Position numbers and translations under genes: made by a program. Shown one piece after another: positions 26,165 through 34,415 of a stretch of DNA of 64,000 nucleotides. The notes beneath the pieces were generated by a model. The model ran no database searches and was not told where the DNA came from. It worked only from the letters and a program-made list of their open reading frames with translations. The stretch's first letter is position 1. Every line of letters begins with the position of its first letter. The DNA is taken from positions 28,332-92,331 of the forward strand of contig NCHD01000005.1 in the NCBI GenBank assembly GCA_002257045.1, given 5' to 3'. The stretch comes from Hydrogenophilales bacterium 16-61-112 (GTDB lineage: Bacteria; Pseudomonadota; Gammaproteobacteria; Burkholderiales; Thiobacillaceae).

Positions 26165-26452
26165 ATGGAAAAAGAAAAAGGCCACCCGCAGGCAGCCCAA
26201 AACACACACGGCGATCATAACGACAACTCAGCTCACACTCAACGCTTGCACCTGCTGGCGGCGTTCGAGAAGCAACATTCACTGACGACGATTGAAGCCC
26301 GGCGCGATCTGGATATTCTGATGCCCGCCGCGCGCGTGTTCGAGTTGCGCGCGATGGGGTATGACATTGCGACGATTTGGACACAAGGCAAAACCGAGTG
26401 CGGGCGCAAGCATCGCATTGCACGCTATGTGTTCAGAAAGGCCGCGCCATGA
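26165..26452 (+). CDS. small helix-turn-helix domain protein
   Basis: A 95-residue protein with a charged N-terminus and a winged-helix-like domain: LLAAFEKQHSLTTIEARRDL, DILMPAARVFELRAMGYDIA, TIW. This pattern is the helix-turn-helix family found on many phages and integrative elements. It overlaps the next gene by 4 bp. The role is presumably regulatory. Confidence 0.72.
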   Translation: MEKEKGHPQAAQNTHGDHNDNSAHTQRLHLLAAFEKQHSLTTIEARRDLDILMPAARVFELRAMGYDIATIWTQGKTECGRKHRIARYVFRKAAP

Positions 26453-26589
26453 ATAGCGAATGGCTGGAACACCTGCAATCGCTCTGTGAGCGGTTTTCTC
26501 ACCTTGGCATGGGGGCTGACCTTGCTGCCTTGTCTTTAATCGAGCTGTGGGGCGTGTACTGCTACTTGTCCCGGCTGGTGGATGGTTGA
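26449..26589 (+). CDS. very small hypothetical protein
   Basis: A 46-residue reading frame starting in the preceding stop (ATGA) and ending 3 bp before the next gene. Nothing is recognisable. The perfect fit between two genes and the codon use typical of the region support it as a real gene. Confidence 0.5.
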   Translation: MNSEWLEHLQSLCERFSHLGMGADLAALSLIELWGVYCYLSRLVDG

Positions 26590-26592
26590 GCC

Positions 26593-27105
26593 ATGGCCGA
26601 GAAGAAACAGAAGCGACCTGCTGAGGCGATCAGCGGCTTGTACGGTGCTATCCCTCACGCGGTTATGGATGGCAACGCGTTCAAGGGCGCGAGCCATCCG
26701 GCCAAGTCCCTGCTGTTTGAGTTGATGCGTCAGCACAGCGGGAAAAATAACGGGCACTTGCAACTGTCGTTTGCATGGCTGCAAAGCCGGGGCTGGAAAT
26801 CGCGTGACGTGATCCAGCGGGCAAGGGATGAAATCATCGAGCGTGGCTTGTTGATTCAGACACGGCAGGGCGGACTGAATATCGGCGCATCTCGGTATGC
26901 GGTGACCTGGCTAAAAATCTCGAACTTCGTCGGGCTGGAAATTCAGGGGAAGGACTATCACCCCGGCGCATGGGGGTTTATGGACACCTTGCCCATTGCC
27001 AAACAAAACGCGCCCACCAGCCCGCCTAACGGTAAAGGCAATACCGGCAGCCGGTACAGTCCACGCCCGCCAGCCGGTACAGGTGAAGCCCTTGCTGTAC
27101 CGTGA
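26593..27105 (+). CDS. replication-type winged-helix protein, possibly interrupted
   Basis: A 170-residue protein similar in layout to helix-turn-helix or replication O-type proteins of phages: HAVMDGNAFKGASHPAKSLL, FELMRQHSGKNNGHLQLSF and SRDVIQRARDEIIERGLLIQ. The C-terminus is rich in Pro/Gly repeats (SPRPPAGTG). After the TGA stop the same frame continues with TKTGVLGGFTVPPAGNNE to a second stop at 27198, repeating the PPAG-N motif, so the TGA may be a recent nonsense change. Role inferred. Confidence 0.6.
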   Translation: MAEKKQKRPAEAISGLYGAIPHAVMDGNAFKGASHPAKSLLFELMRQHSGKNNGHLQLSFAWLQSRGWKSRDVIQRARDEIIERGLLIQTRQGGLNIGASRYAVTWLKISNFVGLEIQGKDYHPGAWGFMDTLPIAKQNAPTSPPNGKGNTGSRYSPRPPAGTGEALAVP

Positions 27106-27456
27106 GCAGGTACGAAAACGGGGGTATTGGGTGGGTTCACTGTCCCGCCAGCCGGTAACAATGAATGTATTACCAATCCCTACCTGCAATTTGTTTGATG
27201 CTCGGCAGGATGGGATAGGGGGAGGGCATGGGAAAACTCGCCAGCCATCACAGGCTAGATCGTGCATGAAGGCATTTATTGGCACGGGCAGAATGGAAAA
27301 ACGCGTTTTCTCAACTGCACACCGGGTAGGGCGGGTGAAATGTCTGGGCGACCACCAAGCTAGACCGGGCATTAAGAATTTGTTTAACGCTACCCCGGAA
27401 AAAGCCTGCTGTACGCGCGCGTGGTGACGGGGAAGCTATAACCATGAGGCTAAACG
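27106..27456. other. gap with a likely 3' remnant
   Basis: No separate gene is supported. The first 93 bp continue the frame of the previous gene past its stop codon. A frame on the plus strand from 26996 to 27427 overlaps the previous gene and shows no family features. The remainder is probably leader sequence for the gene at 27457. Confidence 0.5.
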
Positions 27457-28122
27457 ATGGCAAGCAAGCAGAAGAAAACAGCAACACCAGAAACCAAGAA
27501 ATTCCCGCGCAAGGAGGTGCAAGTGTTTCTTGAAAAAGGTGACAGCGATGAAATGGCTGCGCGGAAAATGACAGCGTTTATGACAACTCCGGAACTGGCG
27601 GCACTTCGGGTGATGCGCGGAGCCGAGCAGAAATCCGGCAACTGGGAAGACATCGACGTTCCCGCCCTGATGGATCAATTGCGCGACCAGGCATCGGCAG
27701 TGAGTCGCGGCGACCTGACGCAAGCCGAAGCCATGCTGATGAATCAGGCAACGGCGCTGCAAAGCCTGTTTGCAAGGTTGGCTGAACGCGGCATGGGCTG
27801 CGACAGCGCACCAGCATTCGAGGTAAACATGCGGATGGCGCTGCGGGCGCAAAACCAATTCCGGGCGACACTGGAAACGCTGGCAGCGATCAAGAACCCA
27901 CCCGTGATATTTGCCAAGCAAGCCAACATTGCGAACGGGCAACAGCAGATTAACAACGGGGCACCATCGCGTGCGCTGGAAAGCGAAAGCCAGCAAAGCA
28001 AACTATTGGAGGCACAGCATGGCGAATGGCTGGACACCGGAACGGCAGGCGCGGCAATCGGAGTTGATAAGGCAATGGCAGCCGTGGGCGAAATCGACCG
28101 GGCCGAAAACAATCGAGGGTAA
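27457..28122 (+). CDS. conserved accessory protein of integrative elements
   Basis: A 221-residue protein of a type often seen in prophage-like elements of proteobacteria; function unknown. A basic N-terminus (SKQKKTATPETKKFPRKE) is followed by helical segments and the recognisable ALRAQNQFRATLETLAAIKN, then PPVIFAKQANIANGQQQ. The C-terminal 35 residues overlap the next gene in another frame, an arrangement I recall for homologues of both genes. Confidence 0.65.
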   Translation: MASKQKKTATPETKKFPRKEVQVFLEKGDSDEMAARKMTAFMTTPELAALRVMRGAEQKSGNWEDIDVPALMDQLRDQASAVSRGDLTQAEAMLMNQATALQSLFARLAERGMGCDSAPAFEVNMRMALRAQNQFRATLETLAAIKNPPVIFAKQANIANGQQQINNGAPSRALESESQQSKLLEAQHGEWLDTGTAGAAIGVDKAMAAVGEIDRAENNRG

Positions 28123-28225
28123 ATCGACCGTTTCGCAAAATGCCTTCAAGGGCGGATGGCGTGAACAGATGCGGGAGTTGGCAAAGGCATTGCGTGAACA
28201 TAGAAACGGGCTGGAGGGGGGCTAG
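28019..28225 (+). CDS. small conserved protein overlapping its neighbour
   Basis: A 68-residue protein, MANGWTPERQARQSELIRQW, continuing with WAKSTGPKTIEGKSTVSQNA. This GWTPER...STGP-T-EGK pattern is a common small unknown family of integrative elements. It overlaps the preceding gene by 104 bp in another frame; a GGAGGC site precedes the ATG. Function unknown. Confidence 0.7.
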   Translation: MANGWTPERQARQSELIRQWQPWAKSTGPKTIEGKSTVSQNAFKGGWREQMRELAKALREHRNGLEGG

Positions 28226-28286
28226 AAAAGCTGCTTACTACGTAAGAATGACTCCATTTTTCTGCCTAAAACCTGGCAAGGTTGTT

Positions 28287-28303
28287 GTCGAGAAACTTTA
28301 CAT
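28287..28303 (+). promoter_or_regulatory. candidate activator site (UAS) of PEP-CTERM gene 2
   Basis: GTCGAGAAACTTTACAT, sharing the ten invariant positions with sites at 3878, 34904 and 35050. It begins 88 bp before the -24 element. Confidence 0.55.
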
Positions 28304-28374
28304 TTTCCGTTTCTCTCTTCCTCTTGGTGAATAAATACTATTTATAAACAGTCACCTTGGGAATCATGCTGTTT

Positions 28375-28390
28375 TGGAATGAAACCTGCT
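28375..28390 (+). promoter_or_regulatory. sigma-54-type promoter of PEP-CTERM gene 2
   Basis: TGGAATG-N4-CTGCT with exact GG-N10-GC spacing (GG 28376-28377, GC 28388-28389). It is weaker than the other two (TGGAA instead of TGGCA). The expected start near 28401 gives a leader of about 60 nt and excludes the in-frame ATG at 28379. Confidence 0.55.
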
Positions 28391-28462
28391 TTGAGCATGC
28401 TACGGCGACACAAGACGCGCCCCCCTCAGCGGCCTTCCCACCCAATGACGAAGAGACTCCCC

Positions 28463-29131
28463 ATGACCATCCAAACCACTCTGATTGCGTCCGTCGCCCT
28501 GTCCGTTTTTACGTTATCGCCGGTCGAGGCCGCGACATGGAATGCTGTTTCCCTAGGTTTTACGCCCGATACGGCGACGGCACCATATAAATACTCTGCC
28601 GCGCCGTTCATCGATGGCCAATATGTACCGTATGACTCTGCCAAAGGCCCAACGTCGTTCATTCTTTCAGATAACCCCAACATTTCAGCTACGCCCACAG
28701 CGGTAGGGGAAAGTCGAAACACCATCACATTTACAGGTTTTTCAGGTAGTAATGGCACGCCAGTTGTCGATACGATCTCAAAAACGATAGACGTCAGTTC
28801 AATCTTCTTTGAAGCAATGGTGGGGGACTCGGATTGCAATGTCGATCCTAATTATTGCGACCAACGCTTTCCAAAATTAGTCTGGAGAGGCCAAATCGGG
28901 GGGCCTTTTGGCCCGACAACCCCAGTCTCATATACCCAAAATATCGACGGCACGTTCACGGCAGCGTGGATCGCTACCACTGATACCCTGGCTTTTTTCA
29001 GTCCCTTTGGAACCAGCCCGATCTATTTCACATTCGCAGCTCAAGTGCCTGAGCCAGCTCCGGTAGCGATGTTGGCAACGGGTCTTGCGATTCTGTTTGG
29101 AGTAAAGCGTCGCCGTTTTCTGAATAACTGA
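28463..29131 (+). CDS. PEP-CTERM sorting-domain protein
   Basis: Exported protein of 222 residues. The start at 28463 gives a normal signal peptide (MTIQTTLIASVALSVFTLSP, cleavage near VEA) and a GAAGAGA site upstream. The mature part has no recognised domain; CNVDPNYCDQRFPK contains two cysteines. The end is VPEPAPVAMLATGLAILFG followed by KRRR, a PEP-CTERM signal. It lies inside the right end of the integrative element, 280 bp from attR, and has its own sigma-54-like promoter. The exosortase is elsewhere. Confidence 0.88.
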   Translation: MTIQTTLIASVALSVFTLSPVEAATWNAVSLGFTPDTATAPYKYSAAPFIDGQYVPYDSAKGPTSFILSDNPNISATPTAVGESRNTITFTGFSGSNGTPVVDTISKTIDVSSIFFEAMVGDSDCNVDPNYCDQRFPKLVWRGQIGGPFGPTTPVSYTQNIDGTFTAAWIATTDTLAFFSPFGTSPIYFTFAAQVPEPAPVAMLATGLAILFGVKRRRFLNN

Positions 29132-29411
29132 ACGCAATCGCAATCAAGCCTGTGAAGTCGTATCAACTAAGCGCGGTGCCTCTCTCTCGGGAGGCTTCAG
29201 GTTCGAGATCAGATGTCTGTCCGCATGGTTGATAGCCGCAGAAACAGGTTATGCGAAGAAGATTGAGCAATACGCGCACGCGCGCGAGGCGGTCGGCGGG
29301 ACTGCTCCAAGCTGGTAGTAGGGGCACTGAAAATGTTTGGCGGTAGTTCTGGCGGTATCTTTGAAATTCTAAATATCTAGATCAAGTATAGACAAGGCCT
29401 GTAGCTTGTTA

Positions 29412-29435
29412 TTCGAGTCAGACAAGCGCACCAAT
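29412..29435 (+). repeat. attR: degraded copy of the tRNA-Thr 3' end
   Basis: TTCGAGTCAGACAAGCGCAC, against TTCGAATCCGACAAGCGGCAC at attL: two substitutions and one deleted base. The imperfect match points to an old insertion. Confidence 0.55.
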
Positions 29436-29450
29436 ATAATCAATCACTTA

Positions 29451-29474
29451 GGCCACCTTTGCAGGTGGCCTTTT
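29451..29474 (+). terminator. terminator, probably the displaced tRNA-Thr terminator
   Basis: Stem GGCCACCT / AGGTGGCC around TTGC, followed by TTTT. It lies 15 bp after attR and is oriented as expected for the tRNA-Thr gene 7.1 kb upstream. Confidence 0.75.
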
Positions 29475-29576
29475 GGCGTCTACTGGTTCCATGTAACCAC
29501 GTGCCAGGGGTTTTTTCGCCCGGCGGGTATTGGACTTCCCCCGAATCTTATAAGAATGCGGGTTTTTCATTTCCAG

Positions 29577-30899
29577 CTATTCGATTCCCAGCCGTTCCAG
29601 CCGGTAGCGCAGGCTGCGAAAGGTGACGCCGAGCACACGGGCGGCAGCCGTTTTGTTGAAGCGCGTTTGCTCCAGCGCTTCGAGGATCGCGGCGCGCTCC
29701 ATCTGGTCGAGGTAATCCTGCAGAGGGTATTTGCTGCCGGGCGCGGCGTGGGTGGCGGGCAGGGCGGGCGCGAGGTTGAGGTCCGCGGCCTGGATATGCT
29801 GGTTGTCGCACAGGGCCAGTGCGCGTTCCAGTGTGTTTTCCAGTTCGCGCACATTGCCGGGGAAAGCATAGGCGCTGAGCGCCTTTTCGGCCTCGCGGTC
29901 GAGCTTGACGTCGGCGCCGCCCAGTTTTGCGAGTAGAAAACGCGCCATCTCGGGAATGTCTTCGACCCGCTCGCGCAGGCTGGGCATCATGAGGTCGATG
30001 ACGTTGAGACGGTAATACAAGTCCTGGCGAAAGCGTCCGGCCTCCACCAGCGCGGCCAGGCTCTGGTGGGTGGCACTGACGATGCGCACGTCGATGGACT
30101 CTTCGGCCGTGGCGCCGACCTTGCGCACTTTCTTTTCCTGCAGCACACGCAGCAGCTTCACCTGCATCGACAGCGGCAGGTCGGCGACTTCGTCGAGAAA
30201 CAGCGTGCCGCCGTCTGCCGCCTGGAAGAAGCCATTGCGATCAGCCTCGGCGCCGGTGAACGCACCTTTGCGATAGCCGAAGAATTCGCTTTCCATCAGG
30301 GTTTCGGGAATCGCGCCACAGTTGACCGCGACGAAAGGCTGTTCCGCTCGGCTGCCAAGCCGGTGAATCAGCCGCGCCGCGAGTTCCTTGCCGCTGCCGG
30401 ATTCGCCCGCGATATGCACCGGTGCCTGGGTGCGCGCCAGCTTGGCGATGCGTACGCGTACGTCCTGCATCGCGGCGGACTGGCCGATCAGGTCGCGTGC
30501 CGGGTCGTCGGCCTGCGCCGTTCCCGGCACGTTGAGCGCCGACTTGATCAAGGCGCGCAGCTGGTCGAGCGCCACCGGCTTGGCCAGATAATCGAAGGCG
30601 CCCGCCTTGAGTGCCGCGACGGCATTGCCTGCATTGCCGAACGCGGTAATCACCGCCACCGGCACCGGCAAGGGCAGGGCGCTGGCCAGGGCCACGACCT
30701 CCAGCCCTTCGCCGTCGGGCAGCCGCATGTCGGTGAGGCAGAGGTCATAAGTGTTGCGCGACAGTTGCGCGCGCGCCTCGGCCACGCTGGTCGCGCGGTC
30801 GGTTTCCAGCCCCATCTTGACGAGCGTGAGCTCCATCAGGTCGAGCAGGTCGGGTTCGTCATCCACCAGCAGGATGCGTGGGCTATGTGCCATGTTCAT
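29577..30899 (-). CDS. pilR: sigma-54-dependent response regulator PilR
   Basis: NtrC-family regulator, 440 residues, normally activating pilA transcription with sigma-54. The receiver domain begins ILLVDDEPDLLDLMELTL with the phospho-Asp in LCLTDMRLPDGEG. The AAA+ domain has GESGSGKELAARLIH, the sigma-54 contact loop near YRKGAFTGAEADRNGFF and Walker B GGTLFLDEV. The C-terminal Fis-type helix-turn-helix ends TFRSLRYRLERLGIE, as in PilR. It overlaps pilS by 4 bp. A start 6 nt later (MAHSP) is equally possible. Confidence 0.92.
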   Translation of the reverse strand: MNMAHSPRILLVDDEPDLLDLMELTLVKMGLETDRATSVAEARAQLSRNTYDLCLTDMRLPDGEGLEVVALASALPLPVPVAVITAFGNAGNAVAALKAGAFDYLAKPVALDQLRALIKSALNVPGTAQADDPARDLIGQSAAMQDVRVRIAKLARTQAPVHIAGESGSGKELAARLIHRLGSRAEQPFVAVNCGAIPETLMESEFFGYRKGAFTGAEADRNGFFQAADGGTLFLDEVADLPLSMQVKLLRVLQEKKVRKVGATAEESIDVRIVSATHQSLAALVEAGRFRQDLYYRLNVIDLMMPSLRERVEDIPEMARFLLAKLGGADVKLDREAEKALSAYAFPGNVRELENTLERALALCDNQHIQAADLNLAPALPATHAAPGSKYPLQDYLDQMERAAILEALEQTRFNKTAAARVLGVTFRSLRYRLERLGIE

Positions 30900-32476
30900 T
30901 CACTCCCATACAAACCGAGGCGGAAATGCGCGCCCCACAAACCTGGCACATAGGCCAGTTCCGCATGATTGGCCTCGGCCAGTTCACGGGCGAGAAACAG
31001 GCCCAGCCCGGTGCCCTGCGCGCCCGTTGTGAAAAACGGCTCGAACAGCTTGCCCTGGTGTTCGGCCGACACGCCGGGGCCATCGTCCAGAATGTCGAGC
31101 TGTACCTGATCGCCCAGCTTTTGCATGCGAATCTGGATGCTGCCGGCTTTTTTGCTGCAAACCTGCCAGGCGTTGCGCAGCAGATTCCACAGAATCTGGC
31201 GCAAGTGATCGGGATCAAACTGAAAATGCAGGCGCTCGGGCAGGTTGACGGCGACGACGTCTTGCGGAATGTTTTCGGCGTGAAGCAGCTCGGCGATCAA
31301 CGGCTCGAGCGTCTGCTTGTTGATGATGGCCGGGTTCAGGCGGTCGCGGCGGTTGAGCGTTAGCACCTCTTCGACCAGCCGGTCGAGTCGCCGCGCATTG
31401 TTTTCGATGATGCCGGTCAGCTTGGTTTGGGTCGCATCGTGCGACTCCTCGCTCAACAGCTGCGCCGCATGGCTGATGGCGGAAAGCGGATTGCGGATTT
31501 CGTGCGCGATGTTGGCGGTCAGCCGCCCCAGCGCCGCTAGCTTAAGCCGTTGCGCGGCCTGCGCGGCCTGGCTTTGGTCTTCCAGCACCAGCACCCGGCT
31601 GCCATCCGCCGTGGCCAGCGGAATGCAGCGCACCCGCAAGGGGCCGTGCGGCGCGTTCAGGGTGGGCGTGACATGCGGCGACAGTTGCCGCGCCAGTTGC
31701 GCCAGCTCGGGCGCGCAGGTTTCAAGTCGGGTGATGCCCGGCACCACCGGGACGCTTACGCCCAGCAGCGTAAGCGCGCGTGGACTGGCGTGGCGCACCA
31801 CGCCGTCGCCGCGCACGGCCAACAAGCCATCGGGTGAGTTTTCGATCGCCAGCGCGTTGATGCGGTTCAGCAGCGCCAGCTCCTCGCCCTGTTGCTGCGC
31901 CAGCGTTTCTGAGCGCAGCGCTCGCTGGGTCAGCGTGTGCGCCAGCCAGCCGATGGCGAAATAACCGATACAAAGCAGGCCAATCTGAAAGTAGGAACTG
32001 CTGCCCGAACTGTTGCCCAGCACGCTCAGGCCGTGTTGCAGCAACAGGGCAATCGACGCGATGGACGCATACAGCAAGGTTAGCCGGCCGCTGCCGACCA
32101 GCCCGCCCGACGCGATCGACACCACCAGCAGCAAGCCCATGCCGTCTGCCAGACGTGGACTGGTGCCCATCAACAGCATGGTAAAAAGAATGTCGGCAAA
32201 AATATGCGCGGTGAGCTGAATCTGAAATCCCGGCCAGCGCGCGCGGATGCCCAGCACAAACAGGGCGGCGGCCACCAGATACGCGTAGGCATACGCCTGA
32301 AACACCTCGCCCGAGCCTTCGGCAAACATATCAGAGGTGCCGAACAGCAAGCTGGTGAAGACCAGCGCCATCGCCAGGGTCAGGCGGTAGAGATTGAAGT
32401 AGTCGAGACTGCGCCAGTGCGACGCGTAATACCCCTGGGTGGCTTGCCGCGGCCGGGATGCCGCATCAGCCCTCAT
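30896..32476 (-). CDS. pilS: sensor histidine kinase PilS
   Basis: Partner kinase of PilR, 526 residues. Six hydrophobic helices fill about residues 30-195, followed by a PAS-like region (ALLNRINALAIENSPDGLLA), the H-box AALGRLTANIAHEIRNPLSA with the phosphorylated His, and the ATPase motifs N (QILWNLLRNAWQ) and G (DDGPGVSAEH, GTGLGLFLA). PilS senses the state of the pilin pool in the inner membrane. The gene overlaps both neighbours by 4 bp. Confidence 0.92.
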   Translation of the reverse strand: MRADAASRPRQATQGYYASHWRSLDYFNLYRLTLAMALVFTSLLFGTSDMFAEGSGEVFQAYAYAYLVAAALFVLGIRARWPGFQIQLTAHIFADILFTMLLMGTSPRLADGMGLLLVVSIASGGLVGSGRLTLLYASIASIALLLQHGLSVLGNSSGSSSYFQIGLLCIGYFAIGWLAHTLTQRALRSETLAQQQGEELALLNRINALAIENSPDGLLAVRGDGVVRHASPRALTLLGVSVPVVPGITRLETCAPELAQLARQLSPHVTPTLNAPHGPLRVRCIPLATADGSRVLVLEDQSQAAQAAQRLKLAALGRLTANIAHEIRNPLSAISHAAQLLSEESHDATQTKLTGIIENNARRLDRLVEEVLTLNRRDRLNPAIINKQTLEPLIAELLHAENIPQDVVAVNLPERLHFQFDPDHLRQILWNLLRNAWQVCSKKAGSIQIRMQKLGDQVQLDILDDGPGVSAEHQGKLFEPFFTTGAQGTGLGLFLARELAEANHAELAYVPGLWGAHFRLGLYGSE

Positions 32477-32721
32477 TTTTTGCCGAGTTTTTGGTGCTCG
32501 GGACTGCAGAACAACTCGCCACCGCTCAAGGTGGCTTCGCTGCGGGGCAGGTTAACCCCGCAATGTGCGCATTTCACCATGTCCTCGACCACCGTTTCGC
32601 GGGTCGAAACAGGCGGTTTGTTCAAAGATCGCAGGTAGGAGCGGAACAGCGTCCACACCACAAAACCAATCGCAATCAACAGCAGAATTTTGATCAAGCC
32701 ATGCTCCCAAAAATGGCGCAC
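32473..32721 (-). CDS. PP0621-family small zinc-ribbon membrane protein
   Basis: An 82-residue protein with one N-terminal helix (LIKILLLIAIGFVVWTLF), then the block MVKCAHCGVNLPRSEATLSG and ELFCSPEHQKL with three cysteines and a His, likely a zinc site. This family is commonly found upstream of pilS in betaproteobacteria; the exact role is unknown. Overlaps pilS by 4 bp, so it is probably co-transcribed. Confidence 0.85.
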   Translation of the reverse strand: MRHFWEHGLIKILLLIAIGFVVWTLFRSYLRSLNKPPVSTRETVVEDMVKCAHCGVNLPRSEATLSGGELFCSPEHQKLGKK

Positions 32722-33032
32722 AGAATATCATGGGGCCGCAGCGGGCAGCGTGGCGCGGGGTGCTTGGGTGACTGTGAGTGGTCACCTGGCCGGTAGATAG
32801 AGTCGACTTTTCGGGGTTCTTTGCCGTTTCTGGTCAGCCGGACGGCCAGATGACTCTGCCGCCAGTCAGGCACGCGGCGGACTTGGTTTCACACGATCTA
32901 TCAAAATTCACAATGTTTGTTGGATAATGCAAAAGCCGCCATGACCCAGTCTGGCTGGGGAGATGCTAATCAATTACAAGCCTGCCAACGAGCAGTCGGG
33001 AGAAACCGCATCGTGACGATGCCTGTGAAGTA
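32722..33032. other. divergent promoter region
   Basis: About 310 bp without a gene between the pilSR operon and a sugar transferase gene on the plus strand. It must hold both promoters. A GG-N11-GC sequence near 32921-32935 is one base out of sigma-54 spacing, so I do not call it. Confidence 0.4.
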
Positions 33033-34415
33033 ATGCCAAACCACAACCAGTGGCTGTTCCGGCAGCAGCTTTCCGTTGTATCGCTCACCAAAATCCTGCT
33101 CGACCCGTTTGTGGCCGTGCTGGTGCTGATTGGCTGCGCGCTGTATTTCGACGAGCCCTTCAAGGGGCCGTACCCCATCCTGGCGCTCATCGTCTTTACC
33201 CTGACTTTTCCTGGGAAATGGCCAGAGGTCACCCTGCGCGCCTTCTGGAACGAGTCCGTCATGCCCTGGTTTTTCCTGTCCGGGCTGATTCTGCTGTTTG
33301 GGTACTCTACCGGCTATCTCGATTTCTTCCCCCCCAATCTGGTGATGGCGTGGATGCTGGTGACTCCTGTTGCCATGTATGTCGCCCACCGCATCACCCG
33401 CAAACTGCTGCCACGCCTGCTGCTGCTCGAAGGCGGCAGGCGCCGCGCCATCATCGTGGGCGCGGGGAGTCTGGGGACAGAATTACGCGGTCGTTTTGTC
33501 GATGACAGTTCGCTGGGCGTTGATGTGATCGGGTTTTTTGACGACCGCAGCCTCGATCGCACCGACCTGACCGACCCCAAAAAACTGCTGGGCAAACTCA
33601 CCGACATTCCCGAATACGTCAACCGCAACAGCATCGACCTCGTTTACATCACCCTGCCCATGGCCGCACAGCCACGCACCTTGGGGTTGCTCGACGCGCT
33701 GCGCGACACCACCACCTCGGTTTATTTCGTGCCGGATATTTTCGTTTCCGACCTCATCCAGGCGCGGGTCGATCACATCCATGGCATGCCCGTCGTCGCG
33801 CTCACCGAAACCCCCACGCTTGGCGTCAGCGGCATCGGCAAGCGCCTCAGCGACCTGGTCATCGCCAGCCTCATTTTGCTGATGATCTGGCCGCTGCTGC
33901 TCATCCTTGCGTTGGGCGTCAAGCTGTCCTCCCCCGGCCCCATCATCTTCAAGCAGTGCCGCTACGGCCTCGACGGCCACGAAATCCTCATCTACAAATT
34001 CCGCTCCATGCGCGCCCATGCCGAATCCGGCGTCATCCAGCAGGCCGGCCGCGAAGATCCGCGCATCACGCCTTTTGGCCGCTTCATCCGCCGCACCTCG
34101 CTCGACGAACTGCCGCAGTTCATCAACGTGCTGCAAGGCCGCATGAGCGTCGTCGGCCCGCGCCCGCACGCCGTCTCCCACAACGAGCAATACCGCAAGC
34201 TCATCAAAGGCTACATGCTGCGGCACAAGGTCAAGCCCGGCATCACCGGCTGGGCGCAAGTCAACGGCCTGCGTGGCGAAACCGAAACCCTCGACAAAAT
34301 GCGCGCCCGCGTCCAGTACGACATCGACTACATGCGTAACTGGTCGCTCATGTTCGACCTCATGATTATCGGCAAGACGCTGGCTGTGGTGTGGCGGGAC
34401 CAGAACGCTTATTGA
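33033..34415 (+). CDS. undecaprenyl-phosphate sugar phosphotransferase (WcaJ/WbaP family)
   Basis: Initiating glycosyltransferase of exopolysaccharide synthesis, 460 residues, placing a sugar phosphate (often glucose) on undecaprenyl phosphate in the inner membrane. About four N-terminal helices are followed by a CoA-binding-like domain (RRAIIVGAGSLGTELRGRF), a fifth helix (DLVIASLILLMIWPLLLILA) and the catalytic part: SPGPIIFKQCRYGLDGHEI, YKFRSMRAHAE, TSLDELPQFINVLQGRMSVV and KPGITGWAQVNGLRGET. It stands alone, but lies next to a PEP-CTERM gene, in line with the known link of exosortase systems to exopolysaccharide. Confidence 0.93.
   Translation: MPNHNQWLFRQQLSVVSLTKILLDPFVAVLVLIGCALYFDEPFKGPYPILALIVFTLTFPGKWPEVTLRAFWNESVMPWFFLSGLILLFGYSTGYLDFFPPNLVMAWMLVTPVAMYVAHRITRKLLPRLLLLEGGRRRAIIVGAGSLGTELRGRFVDDSSLGVDVIGFFDDRSLDRTDLTDPKKLLGKLTDIPEYVNRNSIDLVYITLPMAAQPRTLGLLDALRDTTTSVYFVPDIFVSDLIQARVDHIHGMPVVALTETPTLGVSGIGKRLSDLVIASLILLMIWPLLLILALGVKLSSPGPIIFKQCRYGLDGHEILIYKFRSMRAHAESGVIQQAGREDPRITPFGRFIRRTSLDELPQFINVLQGRMSVVGPRPHAVSHNEQYRKLIKGYMLRHKVKPGITGWAQVNGLRGETETLDKMRARVQYDIDYMRNWSLMFDLMIIGKTLAVVWRDQNAY

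Larger units (their letters stand above)
22296..29435. mobile_element. tRNA-Thr-associated integrative element
   Basis: About 7.1 kb bounded by the tRNA-Thr 3' end and a degraded copy of it. It contains a tyrosine recombinase next to the tRNA, HicAB, an XRE regulator, an AlpA-like DNA-binding protein, a possible replication-type protein, several small accessory genes and a PEP-CTERM gene. No conjugation, capsid or terminase large-subunit gene is seen, so it is a cryptic or satellite-like element. A tRNA-type terminator lies 15 bp beyond the right repeat, as expected if the element pushed it away from the tRNA. Confidence 0.75.

Noticed and set aside
26996..27427. 143-codon plus-strand frame in the element
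   Set aside because: It overlaps the preceding gene, is basic and low in complexity, and lacks a start signal.
32921..32935. sigma-54-like site before the sugar transferase gene
   Set aside because: The spacing is GG-N11-GC, one base too long, and the flanks do not match.
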